From Welwitschia mirabilis (lineage: Eukaryota > Gnetophyta > Gnetopsida > Welwitschiales), in assembly GCA_051453625.1 (NCBI GenBank), contig JBOZIK010000001.1, forward strand, positions 281,778,451 to 281,842,450: a stretch of DNA of 64,000 bases, given 5' to 3'. Position 1 is the stretch's first letter. Each line of letters starts with the position of its first letter. This document shows, piece after piece, positions 35,441-49,199 of this stretch. The notes beneath the pieces are model-generated. The model did not search any database. It was not told the DNA's origin and was given only the letters and a program-made list of their open reading frames with translations. The position numbers were made by a program, and so were the translations under genes.

Positions 35441-38400
35441 ATGTCAAAATAGCTTAGCATGATTTATTAAAAAAATAATAAAATAAAAGGTTAGTCTTTA
35501 TTAATAATAATTTTGATGATTAATAAATAAACATGATTAGTAATAAATTAATTACAAATATAATGCTTATAGACTTTAAAACATATTAATTTAATAAAGT
35601 TTATGGGTTAAATATGTAAAACTTAGAGTGCAAACACACCTGCAACTAGCCATTTGCTAGTCCCTTAACAACTTTCTATAATGAAGTGTTATAAAGAATA
35701 CTTCATAATTTAAAAATTTTCACATATGATGTCCATGTACTATATTAATAATTAGACTTATACAAATCAATAAGCTAGGAACCCTTGATTAGCAGTTAGA
35801 TACTAGAAACCTTATCTTGAATTATGAAAATTATAAGGTTAGGATAAAAATTTATCCAAAAAGTTTTTTTTTGAGATGTTTTTGAAAATTTTTAAAAAAA
35901 ATAAAATTAATGAATTTTTACATAAATCAAATAATTTTTGATAGAACTAAAAATGTAGTATTAATTTTCATCCTTTCTAAACCAATTTTTGTATTATTTT
36001 AAATATCTATATTAAATTAGAAATTTAAAAAATATTACATAAATTTAGATAAAGGGAAAAACACACATTTTACTATTATGTAATACTAAATAGTTATATA
36101 TGTAATGATAGAGAATAAGAGATAGAATAAAAAGAGAGAAAAAGAGAGAAACATGTCAGATAAAATAAGACCTCCTAGCTTGAGAGACTTTAGTATCTCT
36201 ATAAGAAAGGATCCTTTAAAGCTCATTAATCCTTTATATAACTTTTCTATGATTTTCTATATATCCCTCTAAAACCTTTAAAATAATTTTTCTATCTCAG
36301 TGTTACTATCTCCATAAACTCTTTTCCCTCTTAAAGAAGGCCTTAATATCATAGGTTTGCAGAAAGATTAAAGTAAAAGGTTGTTTTTCTTCTTATTCTT
36401 CTTATTACTTATGGGTTCTATCTGTTTCCTCTTGATCTCAATTATATCTATAATGTCTCTATAATTTAGTGGTTTTCTTTTCAATGATATAATCCATGGG
36501 CTTATCATTCTAACCCTTAACATGAAGAGTTTAATTATCATTTACATCTCTAAAAATATAATAAACCATAGCAGAGAGAAATATATTTTTTTATTTCTTC
36601 TTGCCTCCTTAACTACATAGCAAATAAATTTACATATTTTAAATCTCTTATTACTTTGAATAATATATATGAGGAATAGAGAATAGGAGTAAGTATTAGT
36701 AACAAATAAGAAGGGGTACACATTTCTGATAAATCTGAACAACAACAACTAATTTTCAAGTAAATACTTACAGGGAGTTATTCCCTTTAAATTTGGAGTA
36801 TACTTAATGTTTAATATAATAAAATTATTTTCTATTATAAATTAATAAAAATAAAAATAAAAATAGTTAAGGTTATAGAAATTAAATTATAAGTGATGAT
36901 AATTATAATATTTTTAACCCATGTAGTTAGATTTGTTTATCTTTTTTTCCCTTTAAGCTTTCCTCTCGTTTACTTGTATGCAATAAAAAGATGTTGGCAT
37001 ACAATTATTTTATATTTCATGTAAATAGATTCTTTCACTTGCTTGCATGAGGTATTTCTTGTTTGTTTAATCTATCTTATCCATATATATAATGGCATGA
37101 CTACTGAGGAACTATCTAAGCATCCCTTATATAAGAAATTTGGTAGACCTTTTTAGCACTCTAGCTTTAAATAAGGGTTGTATGATGAAATTTGATAGTA
37201 GAATTGGGAAAACAAATGATACTAGTAGAAGTCACATATTCATAAGAGCTATGAAAGAATATGGGTTAGCAAAGTACTATAGTGGAGTTTAAAAAAAGCA
37301 GTCATGCTAATGACATGATATTGGTACAAGTCTATTTTCATAAGAGTGTTCATGTAAAATAAGAATAAAAACAGGATGATGTAGCTACAAGGGTAATACT
37401 AGTAGTAAAGAGTGCAAATGAAGAAAAATGATAGCAGCAAATAAATTAATGATAACACTTATTAAAATGAATATGATAGAGAATGATACAATCATGGAAG
37501 TGAGTAGTAATAACGATTGAGAACATGAAGAAGTAGTAGTACCAATTAGGCATAGTTTAGTCAGTTTAGTGAGTTTAGTCTAATATTAAAGAAGTAGGAT
37601 TTTGGCACTGGAATTGATAACATTAAGAAATGATAAGAATTATATTTATTTTTATTGAAATATGGGTAGATCTATGCCACTGATTTAGTAGGGTAATAAA
37701 TGGTTAAGATTTACTAAGACTTAGGTCAAGGATGAATTTTGAAATTGTGCTTTCTACTATGTTTTTTATCATAAAAATTTGTATTGGATTTTTAAAAAAT
37801 AAGTGGAAATAATGTTAAATTTTGATTTTATTAATTTTTTCTTTCATCTATAGTATTCTATAATCTCATATGTAATTTCAAAACTAATAATAAAATCAAT
37901 AATAATNNNNNNNNNNNNNNNNNNNNNNNNNNNNNNNNNNNNNNNNNNNNNNNNNNNNNNNNNNNNNNNNNNNNNNNNNNNNNNNNNNNNNNNNNNNNNN
38001 NNNNNNNNNNNNNNNNNNNNNNNNNNNNNNNNNNNNNNNNNNNNNNNNNNNNNNNNNNNNNNNNNNNNNNNNNNNNNNNNNNNNNNNNNNNNNNNNNNNN
38101 NNNNNNNNNNNNNNNNNNNNNNNNNNNNNNNNNNNNNNNNNNNNNNNNNNNNNNNNNNNNNNNNNNNNNNNNNNNNNNNNNNNNNNNNNNNNNNNNNNNN
38201 NNNNNNNNNNNNNNNNNNNNNNNNNNNNNNNNNNNNNNNNNNNNNNNNNNNNNNNNNNNNNNNNNNNNNNNNNNNNNNNNNNNNNNNNNNNNNNNNNNNN
38301 NNNNNNNNNNNNNNNNNNNNNNNNCCTAATGTCATGAACTTAGTTCAGCCATCAAAGTGTGTTACTTGTGATGCTGTCAATTAGATAATATTTTAATTTT

Positions 38401-38563
38401 CATTTAATTCTTATGCAGAAGATCCATTTACTAAAATATAAATGTTAATTAAATAAATGAACTAAAAACAACTTCTTATTCTAAGAGTTTATTTTAATTA
38501 ATACTTTAAACATTATTATGAAATGATTTAATCTAAATCCAAATATGCATGCGTTATAGTGTA
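35441..38563. other. AT-rich spacer with a 418-N gap
   Basis: No recognised gene. A purine run AAAAAGAGAGAAAAAGAGAG-like lies near 36135. A 68-codon minus frame at 36542-36748 is hydrophobic and likely chance. N run 37907-38324. Confidence 0.5.
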
Positions 38564-39536
38564 TGTTGTGGTGCATGTTTATGTAATCATTTACTTCCTT
38601 AGTTAAATCCTATTAATCACAAATATTTAAAAACATACACAGTGGTATAGACGAGAGTTAACCTAAATGTTATAATGTGTTGAAGGCATTAGGCTCGAAG
38701 TTAGAGAATTGATTTCAATGAAGTATTTTTGGTATTTGCTATTTAAGTTCATGAAAATAAAGAAATAATGCAAGAGAAATACCCTAATGCAATGCAAATG
38801 AAATCTACTATAAAGGCAATATCTATCTGACTACCAAATTTTCCTATCATAAAGATTAGCCCTGCATGAGCAAGATTGATCAGGGAAACTATTACTAATC
38901 CTAATCAACATAAGCAATCAAGTATATCAAACAGAATATGAAAAACTTATAATGATTAATTTATGAAATATAGCATGCAATGCAATGCAAATACTAAACT
39001 AATGATTTCAATCTTAACCAAGGTTGCCCTCATGACCTAGATTAATTATGAAGCTATCATGAAATCATAACCAATATAAATCACAGGGGAGATGTACATG
39101 AGTAAAACTAAAAGAAGATTTTCATTATTGTTGAANNNNNNNNNNNNNNNNNAGTAGTAGCACCTCAATGAGGAGACATAGTCTAATATTAAGAAAGAAT
39201 CCTCTTTTTAATAATGGACGAATCTCCTACCCTTCGATATCTTATCTTAAGAATTTCAAATGCTAAATAAGATAAAATTGGAGTTAAGGATGAAGAGGTA
39301 TTTATTACAACAAAACATCCTAAAAATATCAAATATAACAAATGTGATAAAAACCCTAATGGTGCATAGAAAGCACATGACACATTGCATAAGTTAGGTA
39401 AAGTTTACTGCATTAACTAAAAATAGTGACTATCTTGACTGTCTTCCAGATGATGATAGAGTTGATGCCACATTGAAAGAGGTATCAAATTAGCTTTCAT
39501 CTTTGGTTTAGTTAGCATCTTAGCTAGCAAACACAT
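38564..39536 (-). repeat. Probable 3' LTR of the Athila/Tat-like element
   Basis: Starts TGTTGTGGTGCATG on the plus strand and aligns with 1320-2394 and with 63740-64000 (shared GAGTTAAC, TTAGAGAATTGA and GTATTTTTGGTATT blocks). It contains a 17-N run at 39136-39152 and is cut at its right end by the 863-N gap. From its place, left of the element's internal region in minus sense, it should be the 3' LTR. Confidence 0.6.
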
Positions 39537-40399
39537 NNNNNNNNNNNNNNNNNNNNNNNNNNNNNNNNNNNNNNNNNNNNNNNNNNNNNNNNNNNNNNNN
39601 NNNNNNNNNNNNNNNNNNNNNNNNNNNNNNNNNNNNNNNNNNNNNNNNNNNNNNNNNNNNNNNNNNNNNNNNNNNNNNNNNNNNNNNNNNNNNNNNNNNN
39701 NNNNNNNNNNNNNNNNNNNNNNNNNNNNNNNNNNNNNNNNNNNNNNNNNNNNNNNNNNNNNNNNNNNNNNNNNNNNNNNNNNNNNNNNNNNNNNNNNNNN
39801 NNNNNNNNNNNNNNNNNNNNNNNNNNNNNNNNNNNNNNNNNNNNNNNNNNNNNNNNNNNNNNNNNNNNNNNNNNNNNNNNNNNNNNNNNNNNNNNNNNNN
39901 NNNNNNNNNNNNNNNNNNNNNNNNNNNNNNNNNNNNNNNNNNNNNNNNNNNNNNNNNNNNNNNNNNNNNNNNNNNNNNNNNNNNNNNNNNNNNNNNNNNN
40001 NNNNNNNNNNNNNNNNNNNNNNNNNNNNNNNNNNNNNNNNNNNNNNNNNNNNNNNNNNNNNNNNNNNNNNNNNNNNNNNNNNNNNNNNNNNNNNNNNNNN
40101 NNNNNNNNNNNNNNNNNNNNNNNNNNNNNNNNNNNNNNNNNNNNNNNNNNNNNNNNNNNNNNNNNNNNNNNNNNNNNNNNNNNNNNNNNNNNNNNNNNNN
40201 NNNNNNNNNNNNNNNNNNNNNNNNNNNNNNNNNNNNNNNNNNNNNNNNNNNNNNNNNNNNNNNNNNNNNNNNNNNNNNNNNNNNNNNNNNNNNNNNNNNN
40301 NNNNNNNNNNNNNNNNNNNNNNNNNNNNNNNNNNNNNNNNNNNNNNNNNNNNNNNNNNNNNNNNNNNNNNNNNNNNNNNNNNNNNNNNNNNNNNNNNNN
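39537..40399. other. Assembly gap (863 N)
   Basis: Hides the outer part of the LTR and whatever polypurine tract adjoins it. Confidence 0.9.
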
Positions 40400-42795
40400 T
40401 CTAAGTAGGTAAATAACCATAATTACTAGCTAAATTACCTAAGATAAATATTAACTAGGGATATGTAATCAAGTTTAAAAATCTCATTATGTAAGATTAA
40501 ATCTCAAAATTAAATAAACTAAATGTCTTATCTTGCTAGATATTGTGATCATGCTATCATCTAGTATGTCATCCAAATAATTATGAAATGTCAGGATTTT
40601 AAAAATTAAATTATAAAATCAAATACTTGTAATTATGCTTCATATACAAAAAGATTAAAAGAACTTATCAATGCATTATCCCCTCACTTAAAACATCTAA
40701 CACATCAAAGAAAGAGAAATTTAAATGTATAAAAAAAAGAATTATCATAGGGTCTAACATTAATAACTTAGATAAATGATGTGTATGTATAATAAAAAAA
40801 AGTAATAATTTAAAAATGATATTCATAAATTAAATCATTAAGTTTTTAAGTATAATCTACAAAGAAAAATGTATTAAAAATAAATAATTATAATATTATT
40901 TCCTTGTCTTCTGAATTGGTTGGACTACCCCTGTAAGAAAAATAAACTACAAGTATTCTATTGTTAAGTACATGTTTAACTAACTAATATCCATAATGCA
41001 TTCATTTAAATAATAGGTGATTATAATTGAACTAGTACATTACAGATATGTATCATGAAAATCTAAAAATTACCCTTAAAATGTCTACTTAGAACTATTT
41101 TGTCAAAAAAACCTTAAAAGTATGTATTACCCCCTTCACATTGAATCAATATGTCCCACATTTCCTTAATATAAGAAGGAAAGAAATGAAAACACAAGTT
41201 TAGTAGAAGTAAAATAGATGGACTTTGGAGTAGTCATATTTGTGTACAAAAGGGTCAGATTTAGTTATAAAAAGATGAAACACTGAAACTAATGATGCTC
41301 AAAAAATATCTATGCATCATCTATCACATCATCTGCCACATCATCTATACAATAGGTGGATGGTAGGGCTTGTCAAAAGAGCAAAAAAATAAAAAGTATC
41401 AATAAAATAAATTAAGCTTAAATGATATTATAAAGGTTTCAGAAATTTATCAAAAGGTCTAAGGGCTAAGTAAAAGCTAAGAATCATGATGAATCAAGGT
41501 ATGATAAAGGAATTTAATTTTGGAAAGAACTTAATGAAAGAGGAAAAAAATATTAGGATAAAGTAATGATAATGTATCAAGCCAAGGAAACTACTAAAAT
41601 GTGTCATGAACTCTTAATCATTGAAAATACTAAGTGGATATATCAAAACTCAAAAAGAAAACTAAAGAAATAAACGCAAAAAGATATCAGAAGAATAGAT
41701 GGGAAAAATTAGCATCATAAACTAAAGGAACATTATTTTCTAAAAGAACTAAAAGAAAATCAACTCCTATAAAGAAAACTACAAGTGAAAAAAAATCAAT
41801 AAGAAAACTATCAAATGATTAAGTCCTAAGTCTTTTTGCAGAAAAAGTATGGGGATAACTTTAAAATACCAAATAAAACAAATAAGGAAAATAAAATAGA
41901 AAAATACAAATAGGAACATCAAGAAGATTCTGTACATACCCTAGTAAATTCCACTAGAAGAAATCATAAAATCACTTGAGTAGTGATGTATGACATAATG
42001 CAGAAACTTCATAAAGTACCACTTGAAAAGGAATTAATTATGATGATGATAAATAACAAATGTTTTTAATTAATAAATGATAATAGTAAAAGCTAATAAG
42101 AAATGGACTCATCTACTCTACTCTAAAATACACCTAAACTCTTAAATGTAAAATGATCATGCAAGAATATTATAAGCTTAATGCGTCTAAGAAACAAGCA
42201 ATGCCTATGATGATACCAAGAGCACCACTGATTCCATATCCTCAATGTATTTATTATTATTTCATGATAAGTGAAGTGCAACCATAGTCAGAGAAGTAAT
42301 AACCTATGAAGAATGATCAACTAACCCCATAGTAGTTTTCCCACAACTACTAACACTATCAAAGATCCTCTTGGGAAAATTTACACTGGTGTAACAGGAC
42401 ATCATGGTCACCATGAATTTAGCTTAAAAACAATAAATCATAGTCATTATTCTTCTCTTTTCTTTTTTCTTTTTTTGGTAAATACTTCTCAAAACAAATT
42501 CCACATAAATAAATACTCTTGAAAATGAAGGTAAAGTAATGAGATAAAAAAGAATGAAGAACATTCCTAAACAATTAAAGACTCACATCATTGAGAGAGA
42601 ATACAAAAAACTAAATCATATTCCTTTAAAATAAAGTTCATAAACATTTGAATGTCTTAAGATTGGGTGAATCTAATCTTATCGCTTTGAAATATCCAAG
42701 TGAAGGTCACTAGTCATGATAACTTTATAAAGTAAAATATTAGTTAAGTTTTAAAGATGTTCAAGTGATAGAATGACGTGCACCATAAGAATCGA
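40400..42795. other. AT-rich internal 3' region, no recognised gene
   Basis: Follows the integrase remnant in minus sense, so it should be the 3' untranslated part of the host element. A short repeat of CATCATCTAT / CATCATCTGC occurs at 41310-41350. Nothing else stands out. Confidence 0.4.
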
Positions 42796-43050
42796 CTAAG
42801 AAAAAATATAGACAATGGCAGGAGTACATCCAAAGCAAGTTCTTCTATCATGTTTTAAATCTTTTAATAACTCATGGATTTTTAATGTTTGTCCATTTTT
42901 TTGGTTTTTTCTAGTATTCAAATCAAAAATATCAACTGAGTTATTAAAATGTACTTTCTTTAATAGATAAGGACCTAACCATCTAGAGGTTAACTTGCTA
43001 TGTAAAAAAAAAAAAAAACTAAGGATAAAAATATAACAACATAAAATCAA
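42796..43050 (-). pseudogene. Gypsy integrase C-terminal fragment, Athila/Tat type
   Basis: An 84-codon frame reads HSKLTSRWLGPYLLKKVHF, then VDIFDLN and NGQTLKIHELL. This is the C-terminal domain of Athila/Tat integrases (KLxSRWxGPFxVxxV...VEIxD...VNGxRLKxY). The preceding part, CCYIFILSFFFF, could be a decayed LLFNSRLKLFPG. The start is arbitrary because the upstream core is missing or unreadable. It agrees with the tRNA-Asp-type primer site and LTR family on either side. Confidence 0.65.
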
Positions 43051-43360
43051 AAGGAAATACTAAAGCAAATAAAAAGCAAGTTTTATTCAGATTCTAAATT
43101 CTATTTAATACTTTATTGAAAAGAAAGAAAAAGAAACATTTATTTCTTAAGGCTATGGTTCTAAGGTATTATACTTTCTTGGAAAAATAAGGGTCAAACC
43201 AAATAGAAACCAATTGATAAAACATTAAAGGTATGCAATCATTTTTCAATAAAATCAATTAGAGGTAAAAATAGTAAGAAGAATAAAACTTTAATTGTAC
43301 AAATTTCAAAATTTAATAAGAGATGAAGAAGTGATAAATTTCATTAAAAAATATTCTTTT

Positions 43361-43714
43361 TTAGAAACAATGTAAATCATGAATATTATCATATAATTTG
43401 TGCAAGGAAATAATCAAAGAAGGAATATAAGAAGTTTTTGAAGTCTCTTTAGAATGTTTAGTAAAATGAAAAAGCTTTCTATCATTCAACTAAAGATATT
43501 GATTTTCATTAAAGAGGTAACACTTTTTATAATTAATATGATCAAATGACATTTTATCTCCATAAGATTTAGTAGCATTATAAAAGATAAGAAATTCATA
43601 TAACTCATGAAAGAACAATCTCTTATCAAACTCATGATCTAAATAGTTTAAAATATAAATTTCATTTAAATCTTGAGATTGAACATGGGAAACATAAATG
43701 GTGCTATTATGTAT
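43361..43714 (-). pseudogene. Unrecognised coding remnant, 118 codons
   Basis: The minus strand is open for 118 codons except for one TAG. It begins after a stop with IHNSTIYVSHVQSQDLNEIY, continues LDHEFDKRLFFHELYEFLIF and YGDKMSFDHINYKKCYLFNE, and ends LIISLHKLYDNIHDLHCF, stop. In such AT-rich DNA this is unlikely by chance, and the TAG is a one-step change from CAG. No ATG starts it. It lies just left of the insertion point of the 14.7 kb gypsy-type element, so it probably continues the gene at 58528-63060. I do not recognise the family. Confidence 0.5.
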
Positions 43715-43775
43715 CTAAGGCTTTTGAAGAAACTTCTTCAAATGACTGATTAAGATAGGTTTAACATACCTAATA

Positions 43776-46118
43776 TGTAATATTCTAATTTTTAACACTC
43801 AAGTATGAAAGGAATTTTTATTAACCAATTATTAACAATTTGATATAGCCTTGTTAACATGTGGTGATATCTACCATTTTATATTTAATCAAGTCCAAAA
43901 TTTTAACAAGATAAAATAAAATTTAGATTTTTGTTAAAACTTCGTTCTCCAATTCTCTCCCACTTATATTTTCTTAGTTGGATTTCCTAACTTTTATGCT
44001 TAAAATTTTAATAGATAAACTAAAAGACAAGGTATACTTAATAAAAGCAAAGGTCTTCAAGATGGAAGTTGGACTCTAGATCTCCTACTAGATACCATCT
44101 TATGTTAGTCAATATTACTACCTATTCACTTGGGATTTACTGTGAACTAGTAGTATTATTATAAGTTCTTAAACTTACTCAAGTTATTCTTTCTTATTAA
44201 ATAGCTCAAGGTTTTTTAATAATGTGCTTCTTAAGTATTACTTGAAGAAAATTTAACCAAAATTTATAATTAACCTATTGTTTTATCCCACATGGTATTA
44301 ACATAAGAAATGTTAAAGAAATAACAGGGTGTTTATTAACAACTAACGATGAACATAGCATATTATTTTCATATCAACAATACTTCATCATAGTCAACTA
44401 AAATAACATATTTAATATTCAAGAGAGACATTAATTTAATAAAATTCTCTTGACTATTACAGTTGCAAGAAAACAAAAAGTGCTTTATTACATGGAACTG
44501 AAACATAACACATAAATTCATTATTTCTTCAACAATCATAACTGATAAATATGGAACTAATAACTAAAGCATAACAATTGAAGTAGATATGTGGATAACA
44601 CTTAGACAATGACTACTAGCTTTTACTTACCTCCTTGTTTGCATTTACTTCTATACAAGCACAAGTGGTGTGAGAACTGCATTCCACTATAGTTCCTAGT
44701 ATGGCCCATCACAAGGAACAGTTTGGGAAGGAAGGTTTCCAAGAGATGATAAAAGTTCATAATAAGAGACATGAATAAGACCACCATTAGTTTACATTAT
44801 CTTGTTTATAGTTATCCAATCTCAACCGAGTAATCCAACATGCACCCTACTAGAAAGGGGGTAAAATCATAAAGGTGTACACAATCTTCCCTTTTGGCCN
44901 NNNNNNNNNTCCAGTCCCATGGCCTTGGAACTTCCACCAGAGAGTTACACTCTCTGAAGTTCATACATGTGGTTATCCTGGATAGTGTTAAATTCTTAAT
45001 TTAATTCACATAGGTTAATGGTCATTTAAGATCTCAAGTACAGTCTCCCAAAAGGGGTTAGTCAAGAAAGATACATAAAAAGTTTAACAACAAGTTCCCT
45101 GAAGGTTTCACAAGGTGTTGAAAAACTCAGACTCAAGAGGACTCATAGTAAGCAGACATAAGAGCTATAAAAATTATGAGATTACTTAACACCTCAAAAC
45201 ACATGCACAAGCATACAAGGCATATTACATTTTTAGATTACAAATACAAGGAATAACATAGCATACAAGAATTAAAAAGTGAGGGCTATGGACCACATAC
45301 AAAGATACAAATATTCACAAGAAATGTTGAGGACCACACCTATCCATAGCGAAGTTCAATGTGGTCTTAGAAGTAATCAAGCTCCATATAATCAAGTCGT
45401 AAGGTACACTCATATGACTCTGATGGCAAGGGGAATTCAAGTATTTATAACATAAGACTAACAGTAGGACTGACAGTAGAGTTTAGGTTTCTACAAGGTG
45501 TTTAGGATCCCTTAATCCTTCCTTTCTAGGTCTGGCCACTGGGTGTAAATGATAACATAATAATATCTGCCACTTAAATTAAACTGCATGAAATAAAATA
45601 ACATGAGAATTTATTTTAAATTACACATCATAACTATTGCATAAATAAGCATGACTAAGATAGCACATCTATATCAAGATGCAGATAAATCACAAGAATA
45701 AATACTTCAAATCACATATCATCGCTATTGCATGAACAAATATAATTAAAAGAAATCTATATCAAAGCTGCAGTTAGTTTTCAATATAAGTCAACTAATC
45801 CAATGTTAGTTTCCAATATAAGTCAACTAATCCAATGTTAAATTGCATCAATAGAAAAACATGCATAAGCAAGGATCAATTCTAGTTAATTCAATCTTTC
45901 AATTAATTAACTAAAAGAAATAATTGTAAGTTAATCTTTTAATAAATTCTAAAATAAATAATCATGCAAATACCTAATTTACTATTACTTTTATCTCAAT
46001 ATTATTTTTGCACAATTTGAAACTAGACTCATTTAATTATTTAATTTTTCTAATATTTATTAACTTATCTAAATAACTAGAAAGGTTTCTAATTTTCTGA
46101 AAAATCTAGATGTGACAA
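43776..46118 (-). repeat. 3' LTR of the 14.7 kb element
   Basis: Aligns end to end with 56123-58430, with roughly one difference in ten in the parts I compared. It carries a private tandem duplication of about 34 bases at 45774-45840 (TCAATATAAGTCAACTAATC unit) and a 10-N run. Ends GATGTGACA beside the polypurine tract. Confidence 0.85.
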
Positions 46119-46133
46119 ATCTCTCCCTCCTAA
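46119..46133 (-). other. Polypurine tract
   Basis: The minus strand reads TAGGAGGGAGAGATT directly upstream of the LTR start TGTCACATC. This primes plus-strand synthesis in retroelements. Confidence 0.75.
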
Positions 46134-48942
46134 GATGTTTTCTCCTGGAAACTTGCTAGTTGTTTAAGATTTCATTGTGAACTTATACATTAACCCTCAT
46201 GTTACTTAATTCTCTACTTATCCCATTCATTAACCTTGTACAACTTAAGCATTTACTTCAACTACTAATTGTCTAGGTTTAAGATTTATGAAACAATTTG
46301 AAAGATTAACTTCATCTTAACTTAAAGTAACTTTTGATTTACTTAGAAGTATGTCTCAATTGCAAAATCAAGATGCATCAAGAATTGGATCATTAATAAG
46401 AAACCACTTTCAAGAGGTAATGAATCAAATACATCATCAATCTTTCGAACAATAAAGCATAAGCACCATACAAGATGTATAACATAGATTGAAAGATATA
46501 AAATTTGAGATCATAAGATTAATAAGTTTAAGCCATAAAAGTTGTATAACAAGTACACAAGATTATAACTTGAAACATGTAAAAAATATATAAGAATTAA
46601 GCTCAAACAAGGTAAGTATATTTTCAAGGCTATTATCAAAGCTCATAGTGGAGTTAAATTCAATTGGAATAAACAAGAACTTCTTAGAAATTATAAGATT
46701 CCAAGAAATTATAAGAGTTTAGAAAATAAGAATTTCCTTTTGAACATAAAGAATGGTAAGAACTTAGCACCATATGAGATCTAGAATCATATATAGATTG
46801 AAAGTAATACCANNNNNNNNNNNNNNNNNNNNNNNNNNNNNNNNNNNNNNNNNNNNNNNNNNNNNNNNNNNNNNNNNNNNNNNNNNNNNNNNNNNNNNNN
46901 NNNNNNNNNNNNNNNNNNNNNNNNNNNNNNNNNNNNNNNNNNNNNNNNNNNNNNNNNNNNNNNNNNNNNNNNNNNNNNNNNNNNNNNNNNNNNNNNNNNN
47001 NNNNNNNNNNNNNNNNNNNNNNNNNNNNNNNNNNNNNNNNNNNNNNNNNNNNNNNNNNNNNNNNNNNNNNNNNNNNNNNNNNNNNNNNNNNNNNNNNNNN
47101 NNNNNNNNNNNNNNNNNNNNNNNNNNNNNNNNNNNNNNNNNNNNNNNNNNNNNNNNNNNNNNNNNNNNNNNNNNNNNNNNNNNNNNNNNNNNNNNNNNNN
47201 NNNNNNNNNNNNNNNNNNNNNNNNNNNNNNNNNNNNNNNNNNNNNNNNNNNNNNNNNNNNNNNNNNNNNNNNNNNNNNNNNNNNNNNNNNNNNNNNNNNN
47301 NNNNNNNNNNNNNNNNNNNNNNNNNNNNNNNNNNNNNNNNNNNNNNNNNNNNNNNNNNNNNNNNNNNNNNNNNNNNNNNNNNNNNAGATTCATATGAGGT
47401 ATACAAGAATAGAGGTCTATATCTCATAGGATTTAAGTAACACCTAGGTTCATAAGGGAAATCTAAGACTATATACAAATTCAACATAAAGTGTTTGCAA
47501 AATTTTCTGATTAAAGCAATTTAAGTTTTCATAATTCATAGGTTAGGAAGGCTATATGATAATGGTAAGTGTACTATGTGACTTAGCTTTCAAAATGAAT
47601 AATTAACATGTACAAAATGGACAACTTGTCTAGATGATCTACAAGTTATAAAACATGACATAGATGTTGTCATTTCTAATATATCTTTATGAAGCTATAT
47701 TATTTGTGACTAGTATTCTTACTACTCTACTAGCTTACTAAGGTAGTACTTAAAATTACTCTAATGAATATTAATCAGTTATTCTGGTGATCATGATTAT
47801 ACTTAAATTTGATGTATTCCTACATTTTTAGTTCCTTTCTTGTTTTAATATTTCTAGGATATGGATTAACTACATATTTTAGCCTTTGAACTATGTTTTA
47901 CATTACTCCTTATATATTTAATTCCTTTTCCTATGCCATAATGATTTACTAGGCCATTCATGTACTTCTTAAGGTGGGCTTGAGAAGTTTCTAAGTGGTT
48001 TTATAATTAAGATGGCATGTACTTTATGTCAAGATTATTTTAGCCATTATATTTATAGAATATGATGTCAATAGTTAGGTCATTTTAATGATCAGTTTCC
48101 TTTAAGGCCTTTCATAAATATGTACAGTAGGTTTCACGTGCCTATGAGGAATTAAAACTATGATATCATAGACAAACAACTTGATATAATATGGAAAAGA
48201 ACTATCCATCTTTTATAATACCCTATTTAAATGTAGTCTTATGGTCAAGTACTAACTATAGGTAAAACAAACTTTAGATTCATAATTCGGAGTACTTACT
48301 ACTAACTAGCATATCAAGGTGCTCAAGGCCTCTTCTAATCTTAACTCATTGATAAGTAAGTCATTCCTTCCTAATATACAATTATGCAATTATAACTTAG
48401 TTATTGTTTTTAATTGCTTATTTGGTTCTGCATTAACGTGACTTACGAATGCTGGTATTTTGGAGCTTTATTGTAAGTATGAATACTGAGAAGTGTAGGA
48501 ATGGGTAGTTTGAAATGAGAAGGAAAGGGTGACGAGAGAGAGACACTAGGGCTCGTTGTCTTCACAAATAGCATTGTCTACTTCTAACTTCTAATAGGAT
48601 CATAAAGACTATCAATCGAGGTGGTGTAGCTATGCCCATATTATGTAATATTTATTATTAGGATAAAATCTACATCTAGGTCTTATGTTTTATCAGGTGT
48701 TTACTAATATATTTACTAAGAATGTACAAGTTAATTTTTGTATGAATCATGAGTTAGAAGGCATATGATTACCTTAGCCTCATGTTAGTTCCTGATGATA
48801 CTTATTATTAAATGTATAAGGCTTGCTATGTTAGTATATAAATAAAGTTTTAATGTGTTTGTTTGTCTAATGTTTAAAGGGTATTATTTCAATCATACTT
48901 TAATATTCGAATTGGCTCAACACAATTAATACATTACAGGTA
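46134..48942 (-). other. Internal region of the 14.7 kb element, non-coding
   Basis: AT-rich, many stops on both strands. I searched for RT, integrase and gag motifs and found none. The 572-N run 46814-47385 could hide at most a short domain. Frames crossing that run are artefacts. Confidence 0.5.
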
Positions 48943-49065
48943 GATAAATTTTTTATGTAGACTATGTATTAAAATAAGTCATAAATAAATTTTTTATGTA
49001 AACTATGCATTAAAATAAGTCAAAAATAAATTTTTATATAGACTATGTATTAAAATAAGTCAAAA
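48943..49065. repeat. Three-copy tandem repeat, about 41 bp unit
   Basis: Unit core TATGTAGACTATGTATTAAA followed by ATAAGTCA, repeated three times with few changes, just left of the GC-rich island. Confidence 0.8.
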
Positions 49066-49199
49066 ATTATATTTATTATTTTTTTAATAGATGGTTGAAA
49101 GGATCCACACCAAAATGTCATCCTGCAGATTTGAAACCACAACCTTCTAATTTTTTATCCTAACTTTTATTCTTCTTACTACTACACTTCTACATTTAG

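Noticed and set aside
36542-36748. 68-codon membrane-like minus-strand ORF
   Set aside because: Same reason; no supporting signals around it.
48943-49065. Short regularly spaced repeats resembling a CRISPR array
   Set aside because: Units are directly adjacent without spacers, in plant DNA; a simple tandem repeat.
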